Shown here piece by piece: positions 15,616 through 25,193 of a stretch of DNA of 64,000 nt. How positions within the stretch are numbered: position 1 is the first letter of the stretch; every line of letters starts with the position of its first letter. The notes beneath the pieces were generated by a model. It ran no database searches. It was not told where the DNA came from and worked only from the letters and a program-made list of their open reading frames with translations. The DNA comes from a virus: the IMG/VR virus record IMGVR_UViG_3300042867_001289, positions 62,001-126,000 of that record, one strand, 5' to 3'. Position numbers and translations under genes: made by a program.

Positions 15616-15974
15616 ACGTCTGCCTCAACACGAGTAACAGAAGGCTTAAACCTAAAAACACCCTTGATAACCTTATCGGCCTCACCATCAGGAGGATAAA
15701 GAAAAAGGTCATAAACCCCATCAGTAGTAATACCCACACCATCCTCAACCGAAATAGTTAAATCAATCCAACCCTCAGCAGACAAAACGATACAACCATT
15801 CTCAGTAGTCATATCAATCAAAAACTGGGAAGCCTCAATCAAAGAACGAACACTCATACGCGCCGTCCAATCATTCCCAAAAACCACATCCGTGCCATCA
15901 GAATTACGATACCGGACACGACGAGACCAATACTCGCCTTCCTCGTAATCAAAATTGTGCACACCAGCAGCCAC
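15612..15974 (-). CDS. Hypothetical fibre/baseplate-associated beta protein
   Basis: A 120-residue beta-rich protein with GTG start after GAAAGAG. It contains a [10 protein letters not shown] segment, [11 protein letters not shown] and later [13 protein letters not shown], a pattern seen in small baseplate- or fibre-linked phage proteins (BppU N-domain-like architecture). It overlaps the collagen-like fibre gene start by 4 bases and so is probably co-produced with it as an adaptor. The family assignment is tentative. Confidence 0.5.
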   Translation of the reverse strand: MAAGVHNFDYEEGEYWSRRVRYRNSDGTDVVFGNDWTARMSVRSLIEASQFLIDMTTENGCIVLSAEGWIDLTISVEDGVGITTDGVYDLFLYPPDGEADKVIKGVFRFKPSVTRVEADV

Positions 15975-16026
15975 AGAAACTCTTTCAACCAGTAAACGCC
16001 AACCCCTATATTAGGTGCCCACTACA

Positions 16027-16044
16027 ATTTGCGGCGCAGCAAAT
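16027..16044. other. Inverted repeat between two fibre-region genes
   Basis: ATTTGC and GCAAAT, perfect 6-base arms, flank GGCGCA in the 84-base gap before the 15974 start. No T-run follows on the minus strand, so a standard terminator is unlikely; an operator or RNA hairpin is possible. Confidence 0.25.
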
Positions 16045-16058
16045 AACACTTATAAAAG

Positions 16059-16253
16059 CTACTCAGCCGAATACCACTCAACGATTCTTTCCTGAGCCAT
16101 CTCAAACATCCCAAGAGCAGTCCACGGAGTCAAAGACTCAGAAGAAATAACCTGAAGATTTATACCGTCTTCGCTAACAATCTCAGCGATAATGATGTAA
16201 TTGGAAACAATAGAATTTGGGAAGTTCTCATTGATGATTCCCTCGATGTCCAC
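16059..16253 (-). CDS. Hypothetical 64-residue protein
   Basis: A small acidic protein of alpha/beta character: helix (I-E-G-I-I-N-E-N-F), beta hairpin (S-N-Y-I-I-I-A-E-I-V-S-E-D-G-I-N-L-Q-V-I-S-S-E) and helix (W-T-A-L-G-M-F-E-M-A-Q-E-R). Preceded by AGGAGAC. Similar small proteins with a central T-P-W-x-x-x-G-M motif occur in actinophage tail regions, without known function. It lies between the collar-domain fibre and the collagen-like fibre module. Confidence 0.55.
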   Translation of the reverse strand: MDIEGIINENFPNSIVSNYIIIAEIVSEDGINLQVISSESLTPWTALGMFEMAQERIVEWYSAE

Positions 16254-16268
16254 TTTTGTCTCCTTTGA

Positions 16269-17432
16269 TCATGTTTTGATTATGTAATTCAGGTGGATGA
16301 ACGGTGGCCTGATATCCAGAGGTGTACTAGTACCGCCACTATTTCCTGACAGGCCAGTATATGGATTCACATCAAAATTATGAGCATGAAGTCCTCCGGC
16401 TTGAGTATAGTAACCAACATTCGCAGTAGAGCTAAGGAGCCCAAGCCCAAAACCATTTGTACCAGTTCCAGTTCCACCAATACTTGGTATTGGATGCTGA
16501 TGATTACCCTGAGCGTCCGTAGCCTGATTCGGATGATCATGATTAATATTATGCTGATGCGGAGGCAAATTAGCTATTGAAAGCGTCTTCGTGTCAGACC
16601 CACCGGTAACACCAAGAGACTTACTGCCAAGCATCCATTCACCAGAATTAACACCACAAACAAAAGCGCCACGCAAATCAGGCAACGTAAACGTATCAAT
16701 AGAAACAGAACCATAAGTAGTCCCAATAACAGCAAACAAATTAGCATACTCAGCCCGAGAAACAGAAGCCCCAGCAGCCATCAACCAACCCGCAGGAACC
16801 TTTGTATCAGGACCAGCAAAAGACATAACAGCACCAATAGGCCAACGCTCAGAAGCAACAATTCTTGTTCTCGTTATAGCCTGATCGGCAATCTTTGCAG
16901 TAGTAACGACACCATCACCAAGTTTAGCAGTAGAATTTATTGCCCCATCCTGGATATGAGCAGCGTTAACAGACCCAGTTCCCATAACGTGGACATGGTC
17001 AGCCCGTGCGAAACTTTCAGCGCTTCCACCCAGAGTAGTCGTTCCGATTGGCCTCACTTCGGATGTTAGACCCCACGACCGGGTAGCGTGAACATGGTCT
17101 GCTCTTGCAGAATATACGCTTGTTCCTTCTGATTGTGATTGCCCTGGGAAAACCTCTTCAGGAACATCAAAATCGTTAATTGAAAACCATCTCGTACCAT
17201 CGCAATAGTACAAAACTAAAACATTATCAGTATTGCTTGTATCTGAAGCTAGGTAAAATGTTCTAACCGTCTCGTCTCCAGCTGCTGGCCTATTCTCGCT
17301 TGGGCCAGACAAAAATTTTGCTGCCAACGATTCTAACTGCATATGAGACTGATTCATTTGATCGCGCGTAAACGGATCAGTGCCAAAAGGCCAAGTATAG
17401 ATTCCGAACCGTGGTGTTTCTGTTGCCGCCAT
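16269..17432 (-). CDS. Tail fibre with phage tail collar domain
   Basis: A 387-residue protein. Residues about 80-190 contain two D-H-V-H repeats in shaft-like sequence; residues about 200-265 are a phage tail collar domain (P-I-G-A-V-M-S-F-A-G, P-A-G-W-L-M-A-A-G, Y-A-N-L-F-A-V-I-G-T-T-Y-G and F-T-L-P-D-L-R-G). The His-rich C-terminus (P-P-H-Q-H-N-I-N-H-D-H and G-L-H-A-H-N) resembles metal-binding, T4 gp12-like receptor-binding tips. Predicted role: short fibre that contacts the host surface. The ATG overlaps the stop of the upstream fibre gene by one base. Confidence 0.85.
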   Translation of the reverse strand: MAATETPRFGIYTWPFGTDPFTRDQMNQSHMQLESLAAKFLSGPSENRPAAGDETVRTFYLASDTSNTDNVLVLYYCDGTRWFSINDFDVPEEVFPGQSQSEGTSVYSARADHVHATRSWGLTSEVRPIGTTTLGGSAESFARADHVHVMGTGSVNAAHIQDGAINSTAKLGDGVVTTAKIADQAITRTRIVASERWPIGAVMSFAGPDTKVPAGWLMAAGASVSRAEYANLFAVIGTTYGSVSIDTFTLPDLRGAFVCGVNSGEWMLGSKSLGVTGGSDTKTLSIANLPPHQHNINHDHPNQATDAQGNHQHPIPSIGGTGTGTNGFGLGLLSSTANVGYYTQAGGLHAHNFDVNPYTGLSGNSGGTSTPLDIRPPFIHLNYIIKT

Positions 17433-19321
17433 CAGGCCTCCAATGCTGTTATACGCTGCGCCAGCTCATCTAGAGCGGCAGCTACTTGGTCTGGTGGACT
17501 AACCCAATCTGCTGGGATGGCAGGCGCATACGGCACTTCTGGTGCGTGTTCCGTTAACACCGAAACGGCATCAGTGCCAGCAAGAACAACAATTTCTCCA
17601 GGGACGATTTCCAGGGTTGAATCAACCCGACTAGCACCTACAACGATTCGCTTATCGTCAACTAGGACAAGTTCAGTCTGATTAGTTAAATACCCGGCTG
17701 AAGCTCCAAGAGTCCAAATGCCGTTAACGCTAGCAGCGGACTGGTTAGGCAAATAGACGGTTATATCGTTAGGATTAGTTGTAGGCCAGGAGTAAAGAGC
17801 GACTTCTTCAGTAGCGATACAATCAACCGAAAGGGTTAAAGGAACAAAGGAGCTATCAGTTAGTGTAGAAATACCATCGGTTCCAGCAAGAACAACAATC
17901 TCACCGGGGACAATCTCCAAAGTCGAGTCAACACGACTAGCACCAACAACAATTCTTTTCTCGTCGACTAGGACAAGTTCAGTCTGATCGGTCAGAGACG
18001 CTGCCGAAGCCGCAAGAGTCCAAATCCCGTTAGCGCTAGCAGCAGACTGGCTAGGCAGATAAACAGTTGCGGAAGCGGCGTTATCGCCCGGCCACCCATA
18101 GATAGTGACTTCTTCGGTAGCGATGCAATCAACCGAAAATGTTAGAGGTAAAAGCGATCGACTTCTCTGAACAGCCGAATCGTCAACAACTATATAGGTG
18201 GCGGTTACAACAGCTAAAGCTAAAAGAACCTCATCTTCACCAGGCAACCAGTCAGTCATCCCAGAAGGAAGCCCATCAGAAGGCTGGACCACACTAACAA
18301 CACCAGCATCGTTCACGACAACAGCATCAACCCGCCGAGAAAGCCCAATAGGAAAAGTGGACTCAGCGGCATCTAACGAAAAGCTTGCCGCATCAAAAAC
18401 AACATTTAACCCATTTATACTTACTACCCCGGCTTCGACCTCAAGATCAAGCCCACCAAACGAATAAACGTTTCCAGCTTCGACAAGACTATTAAGACTT
18501 AACGATTGAGCCTTAATCAGATTCAAAGATAGCTCTACCTGCGTTAAAGAATAATCTAAAGTCTGCTGAGAAAGATGGTATTCCTTGGCCTCAGCCGAAT
18601 GAGGATCAACCCAAATGCCGTTTGAAATTTGGATTAATTCACCTGCAGTCAGATGCAAAAGATAATTAAGGCTATCAACGTTCTGCCCTGGGGTTGTAAG
18701 GTCAAAGGCCTCATCCCATGAAATATCTAAATTCAAATAAGCGTTTTCAACATCACTAACAAACTGTGCGTTAGGTGAAATGATTACACGGTCGTTGATC
18801 CCTGGTTGAATCGAAAATTTCGATATGCTCAAATCCGGTTGGATCACATATAAGCCGGGCTGATTAACTACAGGGTCGGCTTGAACGTCGCCCATAGAGT
18901 TTGCGATTAAAAGAAGCTCGCCAATTTCTGGGACATATTCCAAAGTGGATATGTAAGGGGTTCCATAAAAAGACGTAGAAACAAACCCGACTACAAAAGT
19001 CGCTGAACTTTGCGTAGTTAAATTTGCGTACACATAATCAAAAACTTCTTGACCATTGTCAAAAGGTGCACCCGTATAAGAATTGTCGTAAACAACAGCC
19101 GAAGCGGCCATGCTGCTAGTTTCATAAACTAGAGCTTGAACAAGGTTGGGTCGATCTGCGATAACCGCATCAAGCTGACTCACAACCTCTTTAAGGCCAG
19201 CAGCTAACGCATTGTGATGGTTATGATGATCCAACGCTGGGTCAACATTGCCTTCACGCTCAGTCTCGTCAGTGATTGTCGACGGGAGAGTAATCGGATT
19301 CGGTTTATTCGTCCATGCCAT
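17432..19321 (-). CDS. Large tail-fibre/adhesin protein with internal duplication
   Basis: A 629-residue protein with a strong GGAGG ribosome site. The N-terminus (I-T-L-P-S-T-I-T-D, D-H-H-N-H-H-N) resembles fibre attachment segments, and the end is a helix with E-L-A-Q-R-I-T-A-L-E-A. Residues about 398-590 hold two near-identical copies of about 95 residues (each with S-V-D-C-I-A-T-E-E-V, N-G-I-W-T-L and G-E-I-V-V-L-A-G-T-D). The N-G-I-W repeat type occurs in phage receptor-binding fibres. Predicted role: fibre shaft or receptor-binding component next to the collar-domain protein. Confidence 0.65.
   Translation of the reverse strand: MAWTNKPNPITLPSTITDETEREGNVDPALDHHNHHNALAAGLKEVVSQLDAVIADRPNLVQALVYETSSMAASAVVYDNSYTGAPFDNGQEVFDYVYANLTTQSSATFVVGFVSTSFYGTPYISTLEYVPEIGELLLIANSMGDVQADPVVNQPGLYVIQPDLSISKFSIQPGINDRVIISPNAQFVSDVENAYLNLDISWDEAFDLTTPGQNVDSLNYLLHLTAGELIQISNGIWVDPHSAEAKEYHLSQQTLDYSLTQVELSLNLIKAQSLSLNSLVEAGNVYSFGGLDLEVEAGVVSINGLNVVFDAASFSLDAAESTFPIGLSRRVDAVVVNDAGVVSVVQPSDGLPSGMTDWLPGEDEVLLALAVVTATYIVVDDSAVQRSRSLLPLTFSVDCIATEEVTIYGWPGDNAASATVYLPSQSAASANGIWTLAASAASLTDQTELVLVDEKRIVVGASRVDSTLEIVPGEIVVLAGTDGISTLTDSSFVPLTLSVDCIATEEVALYSWPTTNPNDITVYLPNQSAASVNGIWTLGASAGYLTNQTELVLVDDKRIVVGASRVDSTLEIVPGEIVVLAGTDAVSVLTEHAPEVPYAPAIPADWVSPPDQVAAALDELAQRITALEA
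17570..18140 (-). repeat. Internal tandem duplication in fibre gene
   Basis: Two adjacent units of about 285 bases encode repeats beginning S-V-D-C-I-A-T-E-E-V and ending G-E-I-V-V-L-A-G-T-D. The protein copies are nearly identical over long stretches, while the DNA differs at many third positions, so the copies are either older or kept alike by selection on protein. Confidence 0.75.
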
Positions 19322-19375
19322 CTGACAATCCTCCAGTGGTCATTCTACGCTATTTGATCTCACTCATAGTCTCAA

Positions 19376-21778
19376 CTATGTGATGTTTGAACCATAAACA
19401 TAAGAACTACCGTATATGCCGGGATCGCCATAAGACTCTGATTCAAACACCTGCAAAGCCACTGAACGATGCTCAACACCATATCCGGCAGGTATGACTC
19501 GGCTTAACGCTTTCATAACCTGCAAAGAGGTTTCACCGACAGCTTTAACTCCAGGCGTTTCCTCAACTATGGTTTCCACCCTAATCTGCCATGGGTCGCC
19601 ACCGACACGGCGAACAATCCGCACCTGCTTATCGCCCCTAAGAACGCGTCTAACCGATTCGGCTAGAGCATCCTGTGTGCCGCCGCGTAACCCACTCACA
19701 GCAGTTTTTACTTGCCACCGCCAGTAATCGTAACTATTGGATTCGCTGTCATCGAATGATTCGATTTCACCCCAGCTGACAGCACCATCCCTGTTCCCGT
19801 TAGGGCTTGGCAATTCGTCGGGTTCGATTTCCCATTCATCCCAATTTTGCAATGGTTCTGGTACATCTGTAGTGAGTTCTTGGAAAGCGAGATTATCCCA
19901 TGCGGTAAAACCAGTTGAATTGTCTTCGATCTTAACGCCAACCAGAGTTCCGAGCCAATCCAAAAATTTTATGCAACAGATATCTGGATTAACAAGCTTT
20001 GATCTGATCTCGCCACTATCTAAAGAAACTTCATCTGGTGCTATGTATCTGAGCTCAGACCAGATTCTTTCAATTTGACCAGCAGTGATATAGAGAACAT
20101 TAATGAACTGACCTAATGGATACCTTGGTTCCACCTGCAACTCGTCCGCTTCAGTTATGTACGCAGGTAGGCGATCCCAGACTTCATAACTGAAAGAATT
20201 TTCGTATCTAAAACCAGGGACAGTTAATGCTGGTGCAGCAAAATAGATCGCATCGCCAGCTTCTTCTGCATCAATTTCAAAAGTTGTTCGAAGGATAGTT
20301 TCGCCATCAGGTGGCATCCTGTTGGGAGAATACAGCGACAACAACTGCCACTGATTTGGTTTAACTGAAATGAGCTCAGAAGTTTTTTCAACCTGACCAA
20401 AACGGGTAGCGGTAAAAATCATGTTTACCTCCACCCGCCTAGGTGCCCAAATCCAAATAAAGCTTCTCTGGTACCGGTTCATAAACCGCCGAGGAAGCAC
20501 ATACCGGGCGGAACCTAAAACAAACTTTTCACCATCTGAAATAACTCGCAGGCTATTAATATCATCATGGAGGAGCTTTGTGCGGCTTGCACCTAAAGAT
20601 GCATTACCGCCAACAATCTCCCAATTCCCGACACTTGAATCAAAAGAAAAATCATTGCCCTTATAAAGGTTATTATCCAATAATGTTGGGAACCAACAAT
20701 CCCCATTATCTTCTTCAACTATCAGCTTGCCAATACTCGGTGGTACCGGAACCAGAATGGTATCGGAATCAGATACGCTCCCGCCCCTATAAGACAAAAA
20801 GGAAACTGCTTCGAAATTACCTGAAGAATTAGCTTTGCCAGTAACTTCAACAACAACAATCCCATCAATATCACCAATATTGATTAGACCATTATTCCAA
20901 GGAACTTCAAGGCCATTAAGCCGTACCGTATCTATAGAGATTTCAAAAGGCCACGAGATCTGCAATCCAGCAGAATCCACCAACCCTTCGACCTCGGTAA
21001 GATAAGAAACCACTTCACCTAATGTTGCCGATTCAACAGACCAGTTAGCTTCAATGTCAGGAGCTTCAACAACGACCGCTTCGCAAACAAAAACTTCCGA
21101 ATCGTGGACTTCCCAATTAATACCCCACGAGAAGCTTTCATCAACTACAGGCGTTCGCAAGGTTGCGACTAAAGAAACAGCCCCAACCGGAGCCTCGGGA
21201 ACCTCAACGGTAGTGCCGAGTCTTACAGTTTCGCCAACAGTGAAACCAGACGAAGCCCCCTGGAAAGTTGCACTTGTGTACGTTGTCGGTAAAACCTCAG
21301 GGGTTTCATCAGAGAACGAACGGTAAAGGGAGACGAGAGGATCGCCAACGCGTGCACCGGCTACGTCAACCCATTCGAGGGTTGCCATAACGTATTCGGA
21401 AACACAATCAGAACAATCTCCAGCTAAAACAAATATCCCATTCCCACCGCTAACAATGATCGTTGAGACTGCTGAGTCTTCGTATTCTTCGGCATCGGTG
21501 ACGGTTAAGGTGGTGACATATATTCCAGGTCCAGCATAAATGTGCGTAATTGTTTCTAGGGAAGACGATGCTGTCCCATCGCCGAAATCCCAAAGATACG
21601 ATAGGGCTGATACGCCTGTTGACGTTGAACCATCAAACGCTACTGAAAGAGGCGAATCCCCATTCGAGACATCGGTAAGAATTACCGCTATTGGATCAGG
21701 ATGCACTGGCGGTGTTCCCGCAGAACCAAGGGTGTCTTCACCTCCGACTTCTGAAGATCCGACGTTAAAGATTCCCAT
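19376..21778 (-). CDS. Tail protein I-like baseplate protein with N-terminal PKD domain
   Basis: An 800-residue protein. Residues about 30-112 are a PKD domain (Y-L-W-D-F-G-D-G-T, then H-I-Y-A-G-P-G-I-Y-V-T-T-L-T-V-T-D). The middle is beta-rich. Residues about 560-800 match phage tail protein I (P2 gpI type): Y-P-L-G-Q-F-I-N-V-L-Y-I-T-A-G-Q-I-E-R-I-W, then I-R-S-K-L-V-N-P-D and F-L-D-W-L-G-T-L-V-G. Tail protein I sits at the baseplate rim and holds fibres. Adding a PKD adhesin module to it is unusual. TAATG overlap with the upstream esterase gene. Confidence 0.75.
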   Translation of the reverse strand: MGIFNVGSSEVGGEDTLGSAGTPPVHPDPIAVILTDVSNGDSPLSVAFDGSTSTGVSALSYLWDFGDGTASSSLETITHIYAGPGIYVTTLTVTDAEEYEDSAVSTIIVSGGNGIFVLAGDCSDCVSEYVMATLEWVDVAGARVGDPLVSLYRSFSDETPEVLPTTYTSATFQGASSGFTVGETVRLGTTVEVPEAPVGAVSLVATLRTPVVDESFSWGINWEVHDSEVFVCEAVVVEAPDIEANWSVESATLGEVVSYLTEVEGLVDSAGLQISWPFEISIDTVRLNGLEVPWNNGLINIGDIDGIVVVEVTGKANSSGNFEAVSFLSYRGGSVSDSDTILVPVPPSIGKLIVEEDNGDCWFPTLLDNNLYKGNDFSFDSSVGNWEIVGGNASLGASRTKLLHDDINSLRVISDGEKFVLGSARYVLPRRFMNRYQRSFIWIWAPRRVEVNMIFTATRFGQVEKTSELISVKPNQWQLLSLYSPNRMPPDGETILRTTFEIDAEEAGDAIYFAAPALTVPGFRYENSFSYEVWDRLPAYITEADELQVEPRYPLGQFINVLYITAGQIERIWSELRYIAPDEVSLDSGEIRSKLVNPDICCIKFLDWLGTLVGVKIEDNSTGFTAWDNLAFQELTTDVPEPLQNWDEWEIEPDELPSPNGNRDGAVSWGEIESFDDSESNSYDYWRWQVKTAVSGLRGGTQDALAESVRRVLRGDKQVRIVRRVGGDPWQIRVETIVEETPGVKAVGETSLQVMKALSRVIPAGYGVEHRSVALQVFESESYGDPGIYGSSYVYGSNIT

Positions 21779-24615
21779 TAGGGTCCTTCAACTTGCTGCA
21801 TCCAGTCAATGACATGCTGGCTTCCAACTGGTGCTGGTATTGGATTCGAGTTATATCGTTCAAGCATTGAATCGTGATCCGTCATCGTCATATACAAGCT
21901 CAAGAGTTCACTTTTATCTGCTGCAGCAAACGCATCAACAAGAGGATCTAGCTGATTATCAGCATTAAAAGATGGTACAAGTTCATCCCAGCGGCCATAA
22001 CAATAACCTATCGGCTTATCATTTGCTGCTACATACTCCTGGAGTCTTAAACCATCGTAATCGTAAGATGGTCCAGGCTGATTAGTCAGAATTTGCCATG
22101 CCAACTTCACAACGGGTATAGACGGGATTGGCTCCGTAGCAACTGCTCGTTCCATGTCTACAGGTCCTGCCCATGAAAAAGCGCCAAGAAAATCTGGATC
22201 TCCACCAGAATAAGTTAAATCTCGGTGGAAGGCTGATCCATCATCCGTAATATCTTTTGTCAACATTGAAGCTTTAGCTAAAAATCCTCCAGCAGAATAC
22301 CCGGTAGCGAATTTTCTTGTAGGGCTCAAATCGTAATCTGAACCGTCAGTTTCGACCCAACGCCCGCAAGCCTTATAATCTATGAGATCCTGTGGCCAAT
22401 GAACGGCAGGCGTAGCACCGGCAAGCTTCGCTAATCGGTAGCCGACGCATAGAACAGCGTAACCATTATTGATCAGATCCTGTTTGAAATCTTCGGGGAT
22501 ATCAGTAGTTTTTCCGCCAACGAAGAACCCAGAAAAACCCCATAGAATAGTCGGCCATCCACCTATAGGAGGCTCCCCGTTAGGGATATGCAAATCACCT
22601 TTAGCTGCAGAACCATTAACAGCAGGATCGCCGCCACCCATGTTGATATCAAAATAGCTCGTATACGGCGGCTGAGATATTTCAGGCGATGAAAGAAGCA
22701 CTTCGACAGAATTAGAAACCCACATATTAGTTCCATCCCAAACCATAGAGAGTGGGCTGCTTCGCATATCTATGGTTGAGGTAACACTATTTGTAGCCGG
22801 GTTAATTTTTGATATATCCCCAGATCCGTTATTGGCAACCCAGATGCTAGTGCCGTCATATGCCAGTCCGCGAGGCGATTTTCCAACAGGTATAGGATCT
22901 CCAACAACCAAGTTAGTGGCAGGGTCAATCTTTGAAACAGTATTAGAGCCGCTATTAGCAACCCAAATATATCCTGCAGCCGACAGGACCGCAAAAGGCC
23001 TAGAACCCTGTGGCATCAAAATTGTTGCTAATACGCTATTAGCCGATATGCCGCTAGTACCGATTTTATAAACACGATCACCCAAAGGTTCATTGTTATC
23101 ATTGGAGCACGCAACCCAAATATTTGTCCCCTGAGATACCATCCCCTTCGCCGTATAATTAGTGTTGTTTAGGACAATAACAGTTTGCGCCACAACATTA
23201 TTGGCTGGGCCAGTGGGCGTTATGCGAGTAATTTTTGTTCTAGGAACAGGCAAAGTCTTTATTGTCGTAGCCGATCCCGGATTCAGCAATGTTGACTGGC
23301 TAGTAGCCCAAATTGATCCCTGAGCATATAGAACTTCAGTTGGAAGATTCCCTACGTCTATCGTGGGGGTAGGATTGGTTGTACCACTAGGGTATGCTAC
23401 CGGAATCCCCGTGGTGGCAAGAATTCTCATTATCCCATTAGCTGAAGAGTTCGTTATCCAAAGATATTTTGATCCATCGTATGTAATTGATTTAGACCCA
23501 TACGCATTTGATGTTGTGGATACAGCTGAAGTCGCTATATCAATTTTTGAGAGTAAATTTACCCCATTATGAGTAGCGTAAATGGAAGGTGGTATAGCAG
23601 GTACTGACGTCGGATTGTTGATGTACAGTAAACTTCTCACACTCTCAGATACGGGGATATGAGATATTACGCCTGTAGTCCCATTTATTTTTGATACAAC
23701 ACTGTCAAATGGTACAATATTGCCGTTACTAGTTTTTCTTCCTTCTAGACTTAATAAGTTTTCTGTTACCCCATCCCATTCTGAATATTTTGGCTGGTTT
23801 ACTTGCGCTCCGATTCTTTTGTCGTAATAACCAATAGGAGTCATATCCTGATCGTATAAAAGGATATTTTTAAAATAAATAGGTGGGGCTAGAGCAGACG
23901 CCAAAGGGTAAGTATCAGTGTTGCAACCAAACTCAATGGTATCGAAGTCAGCTGCGCCTGGTGCAAATTGTTGCGTAATCTTAAATACACTATTTGCGTT
24001 AGCGTTAGGCGTTAATGGAATGGTCCATCCGGTAACAGTCACAAGATTTGTTGAACTTACAGAAATCTCTATCCGATACTTCCACAAAGCGGTTGTATAG
24101 ATAGCCCCATTGGACTGCACCGACATAGCTTTCTGAGTCGTTCCATCCATAATCGCCATACGCTGAGCATCGACACCCTTAGTAGGAATGAAGGCTTGGA
24201 CTATTCGTAAACCGAGCTTCCTGACACCACCATCATCAAGGGTGCCACCGGATCTAAATGTCAAAAAATCAAAGTTTGCAAGCGTTGGGTTTGCAGATAA
24301 TTGCATTTCAAAATACATAGAGTAAGGAGGATTTACGGTAATCAAATCAGGAAGTTTAGTAACTGAATCAATGGCACTAGTATCAAAATTTTCAAAACCT
24401 ATAGCGGACCGTTGACCAAGAAAGTTAGCAATATAAATACTTTTTTGCCTACTAGCCTCAGCTCCAGCAACCTGGGTTAAAGAATAAAAAAAATCGGGTT
24501 TAGTATCACAATAGGTGAATGGATTGTCGTTCACACCTCGATCACCAGGGCGAAGCTCGCCAGCACCAGGAGACCCTTTAGCATCCCACCCCGTCCACTT
24601 GAATATTAAAGACAT
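21778..24615 (-). CDS. Virion protein: lectin-like + beta-propeller + alpha/beta-hydrolase esterase
   Basis: A 945-residue multidomain protein. Residues about 1-280 are beta-sandwich, lectin-like. Residues about 330-640 are a YVTN-type propeller with repeats such as G-Y-I-W-V-A-N-S-G-S-N-T-V-S-K-I-D and S-I-W-V-A-N-N-G-S-G-D. Residues about 655-940 are an alpha/beta-hydrolase: oxyanion region W-G-F-S-G-F, nucleophile elbow G-Y-S-A-G-G near 771, Trp/Asp motif W-D-E-L-V-P and a late D-H-D near 911 that may supply the catalytic His. This suggests deacetylation or de-esterification of host surface polymer after binding. The substrate is unknown. Confidence 0.75.
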   Translation of the reverse strand: MSLIFKWTGWDAKGSPGAGELRPGDRGVNDNPFTYCDTKPDFFYSLTQVAGAEASRQKSIYIANFLGQRSAIGFENFDTSAIDSVTKLPDLITVNPPYSMYFEMQLSANPTLANFDFLTFRSGGTLDDGGVRKLGLRIVQAFIPTKGVDAQRMAIMDGTTQKAMSVQSNGAIYTTALWKYRIEISVSSTNLVTVTGWTIPLTPNANANSVFKITQQFAPGAADFDTIEFGCNTDTYPLASALAPPIYFKNILLYDQDMTPIGYYDKRIGAQVNQPKYSEWDGVTENLLSLEGRKTSNGNIVPFDSVVSKINGTTGVISHIPVSESVRSLLYINNPTSVPAIPPSIYATHNGVNLLSKIDIATSAVSTTSNAYGSKSITYDGSKYLWITNSSANGIMRILATTGIPVAYPSGTTNPTPTIDVGNLPTEVLYAQGSIWATSQSTLLNPGSATTIKTLPVPRTKITRITPTGPANNVVAQTVIVLNNTNYTAKGMVSQGTNIWVACSNDNNEPLGDRVYKIGTSGISANSVLATILMPQGSRPFAVLSAAGYIWVANSGSNTVSKIDPATNLVVGDPIPVGKSPRGLAYDGTSIWVANNGSGDISKINPATNSVTSTIDMRSSPLSMVWDGTNMWVSNSVEVLLSSPEISQPPYTSYFDINMGGGDPAVNGSAAKGDLHIPNGEPPIGGWPTILWGFSGFFVGGKTTDIPEDFKQDLINNGYAVLCVGYRLAKLAGATPAVHWPQDLIDYKACGRWVETDGSDYDLSPTRKFATGYSAGGFLAKASMLTKDITDDGSAFHRDLTYSGGDPDFLGAFSWAGPVDMERAVATEPIPSIPVVKLAWQILTNQPGPSYDYDGLRLQEYVAANDKPIGYCYGRWDELVPSFNADNQLDPLVDAFAAADKSELLSLYMTMTDHDSMLERYNSNPIPAPVGSQHVIDWMQQVEGP

Positions 24616-25169
24616 TACAAAGGCCGTCTAAAGATTAGGCTTCCGACAGGAACGCCTTCTGGTAACGCCTCGCCTATATCAACAACAAAGATACCCGTAC
24701 CAGCAGCACCATCAGCACCCGCAGGGCCCTCACTAATAGCGATAAGGACACGCCTATCGCTAATCATCCCAGGAGTGATATTCGTTATCGTAGGAGGAAT
24801 ATAAACTGCAGCCAGCTTGATTGAATCTGTACTCAACTCTGGTTCCAAAGGCGAAGCCGCAGCGACACCAGTTTTCACCGCGGGTATACCAGAAGTGTTA
24901 ACCTCGATCAGGTCGATACGCGGATTAGTTGCGTTAGCCGCAGTGAACGATAAAGCGGTCAGGCTCACGTTGACATGTCCGAGAGCAAAACTTGGTTGTA
25001 CCACACCAGCAGCTACAGAGATACTCATACCTGATACACCGTCGGATACGAGACATCCGCTAACTACACCCTTGCCAGCTTGGGCAAGAACAATGTCCTG
25101 CAAAGCCGAACTGTAGATACGGGCCTGCGCAGCGTATTCGGCTTCGCTAAGATTCGGAATATCCCACAT
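24615..25169 (-). CDS. Small fibre / receptor-binding-like structural protein
   Basis: A 184-residue protein. N-terminal helix Y-A-A-Q-A-R-I-Y-S-S-A-L-Q, a beta domain with V-S-G-C-L-V-S-D-G and I-S-V-A-A-G-V-V, then N-P-R-I-D-L-I-E-V-N, a pattern common to phage fibre head-binding domains (G-x-A ... R-x-D-x-I/V-V-V). A short G-P-A-G-A-D-G-A-A-G-T-G collagen stub precedes a C-terminal strand cap. Likely the protein joining adhesins to the baseplate. TAATG overlap with the downstream esterase gene. Confidence 0.6.
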   Translation of the reverse strand: MWDIPNLSEAEYAAQARIYSSALQDIVLAQAGKGVVSGCLVSDGVSGMSISVAAGVVQPSFALGHVNVSLTALSFTAANATNPRIDLIEVNTSGIPAVKTGVAAASPLEPELSTDSIKLAAVYIPPTITNITPGMISDRRVLIAISEGPAGADGAAGTGIFVVDIGEALPEGVPVGSLIFRRPL

Positions 25170-25193
25170 ATCAGTATGTCCTTTGAGTTTTCA

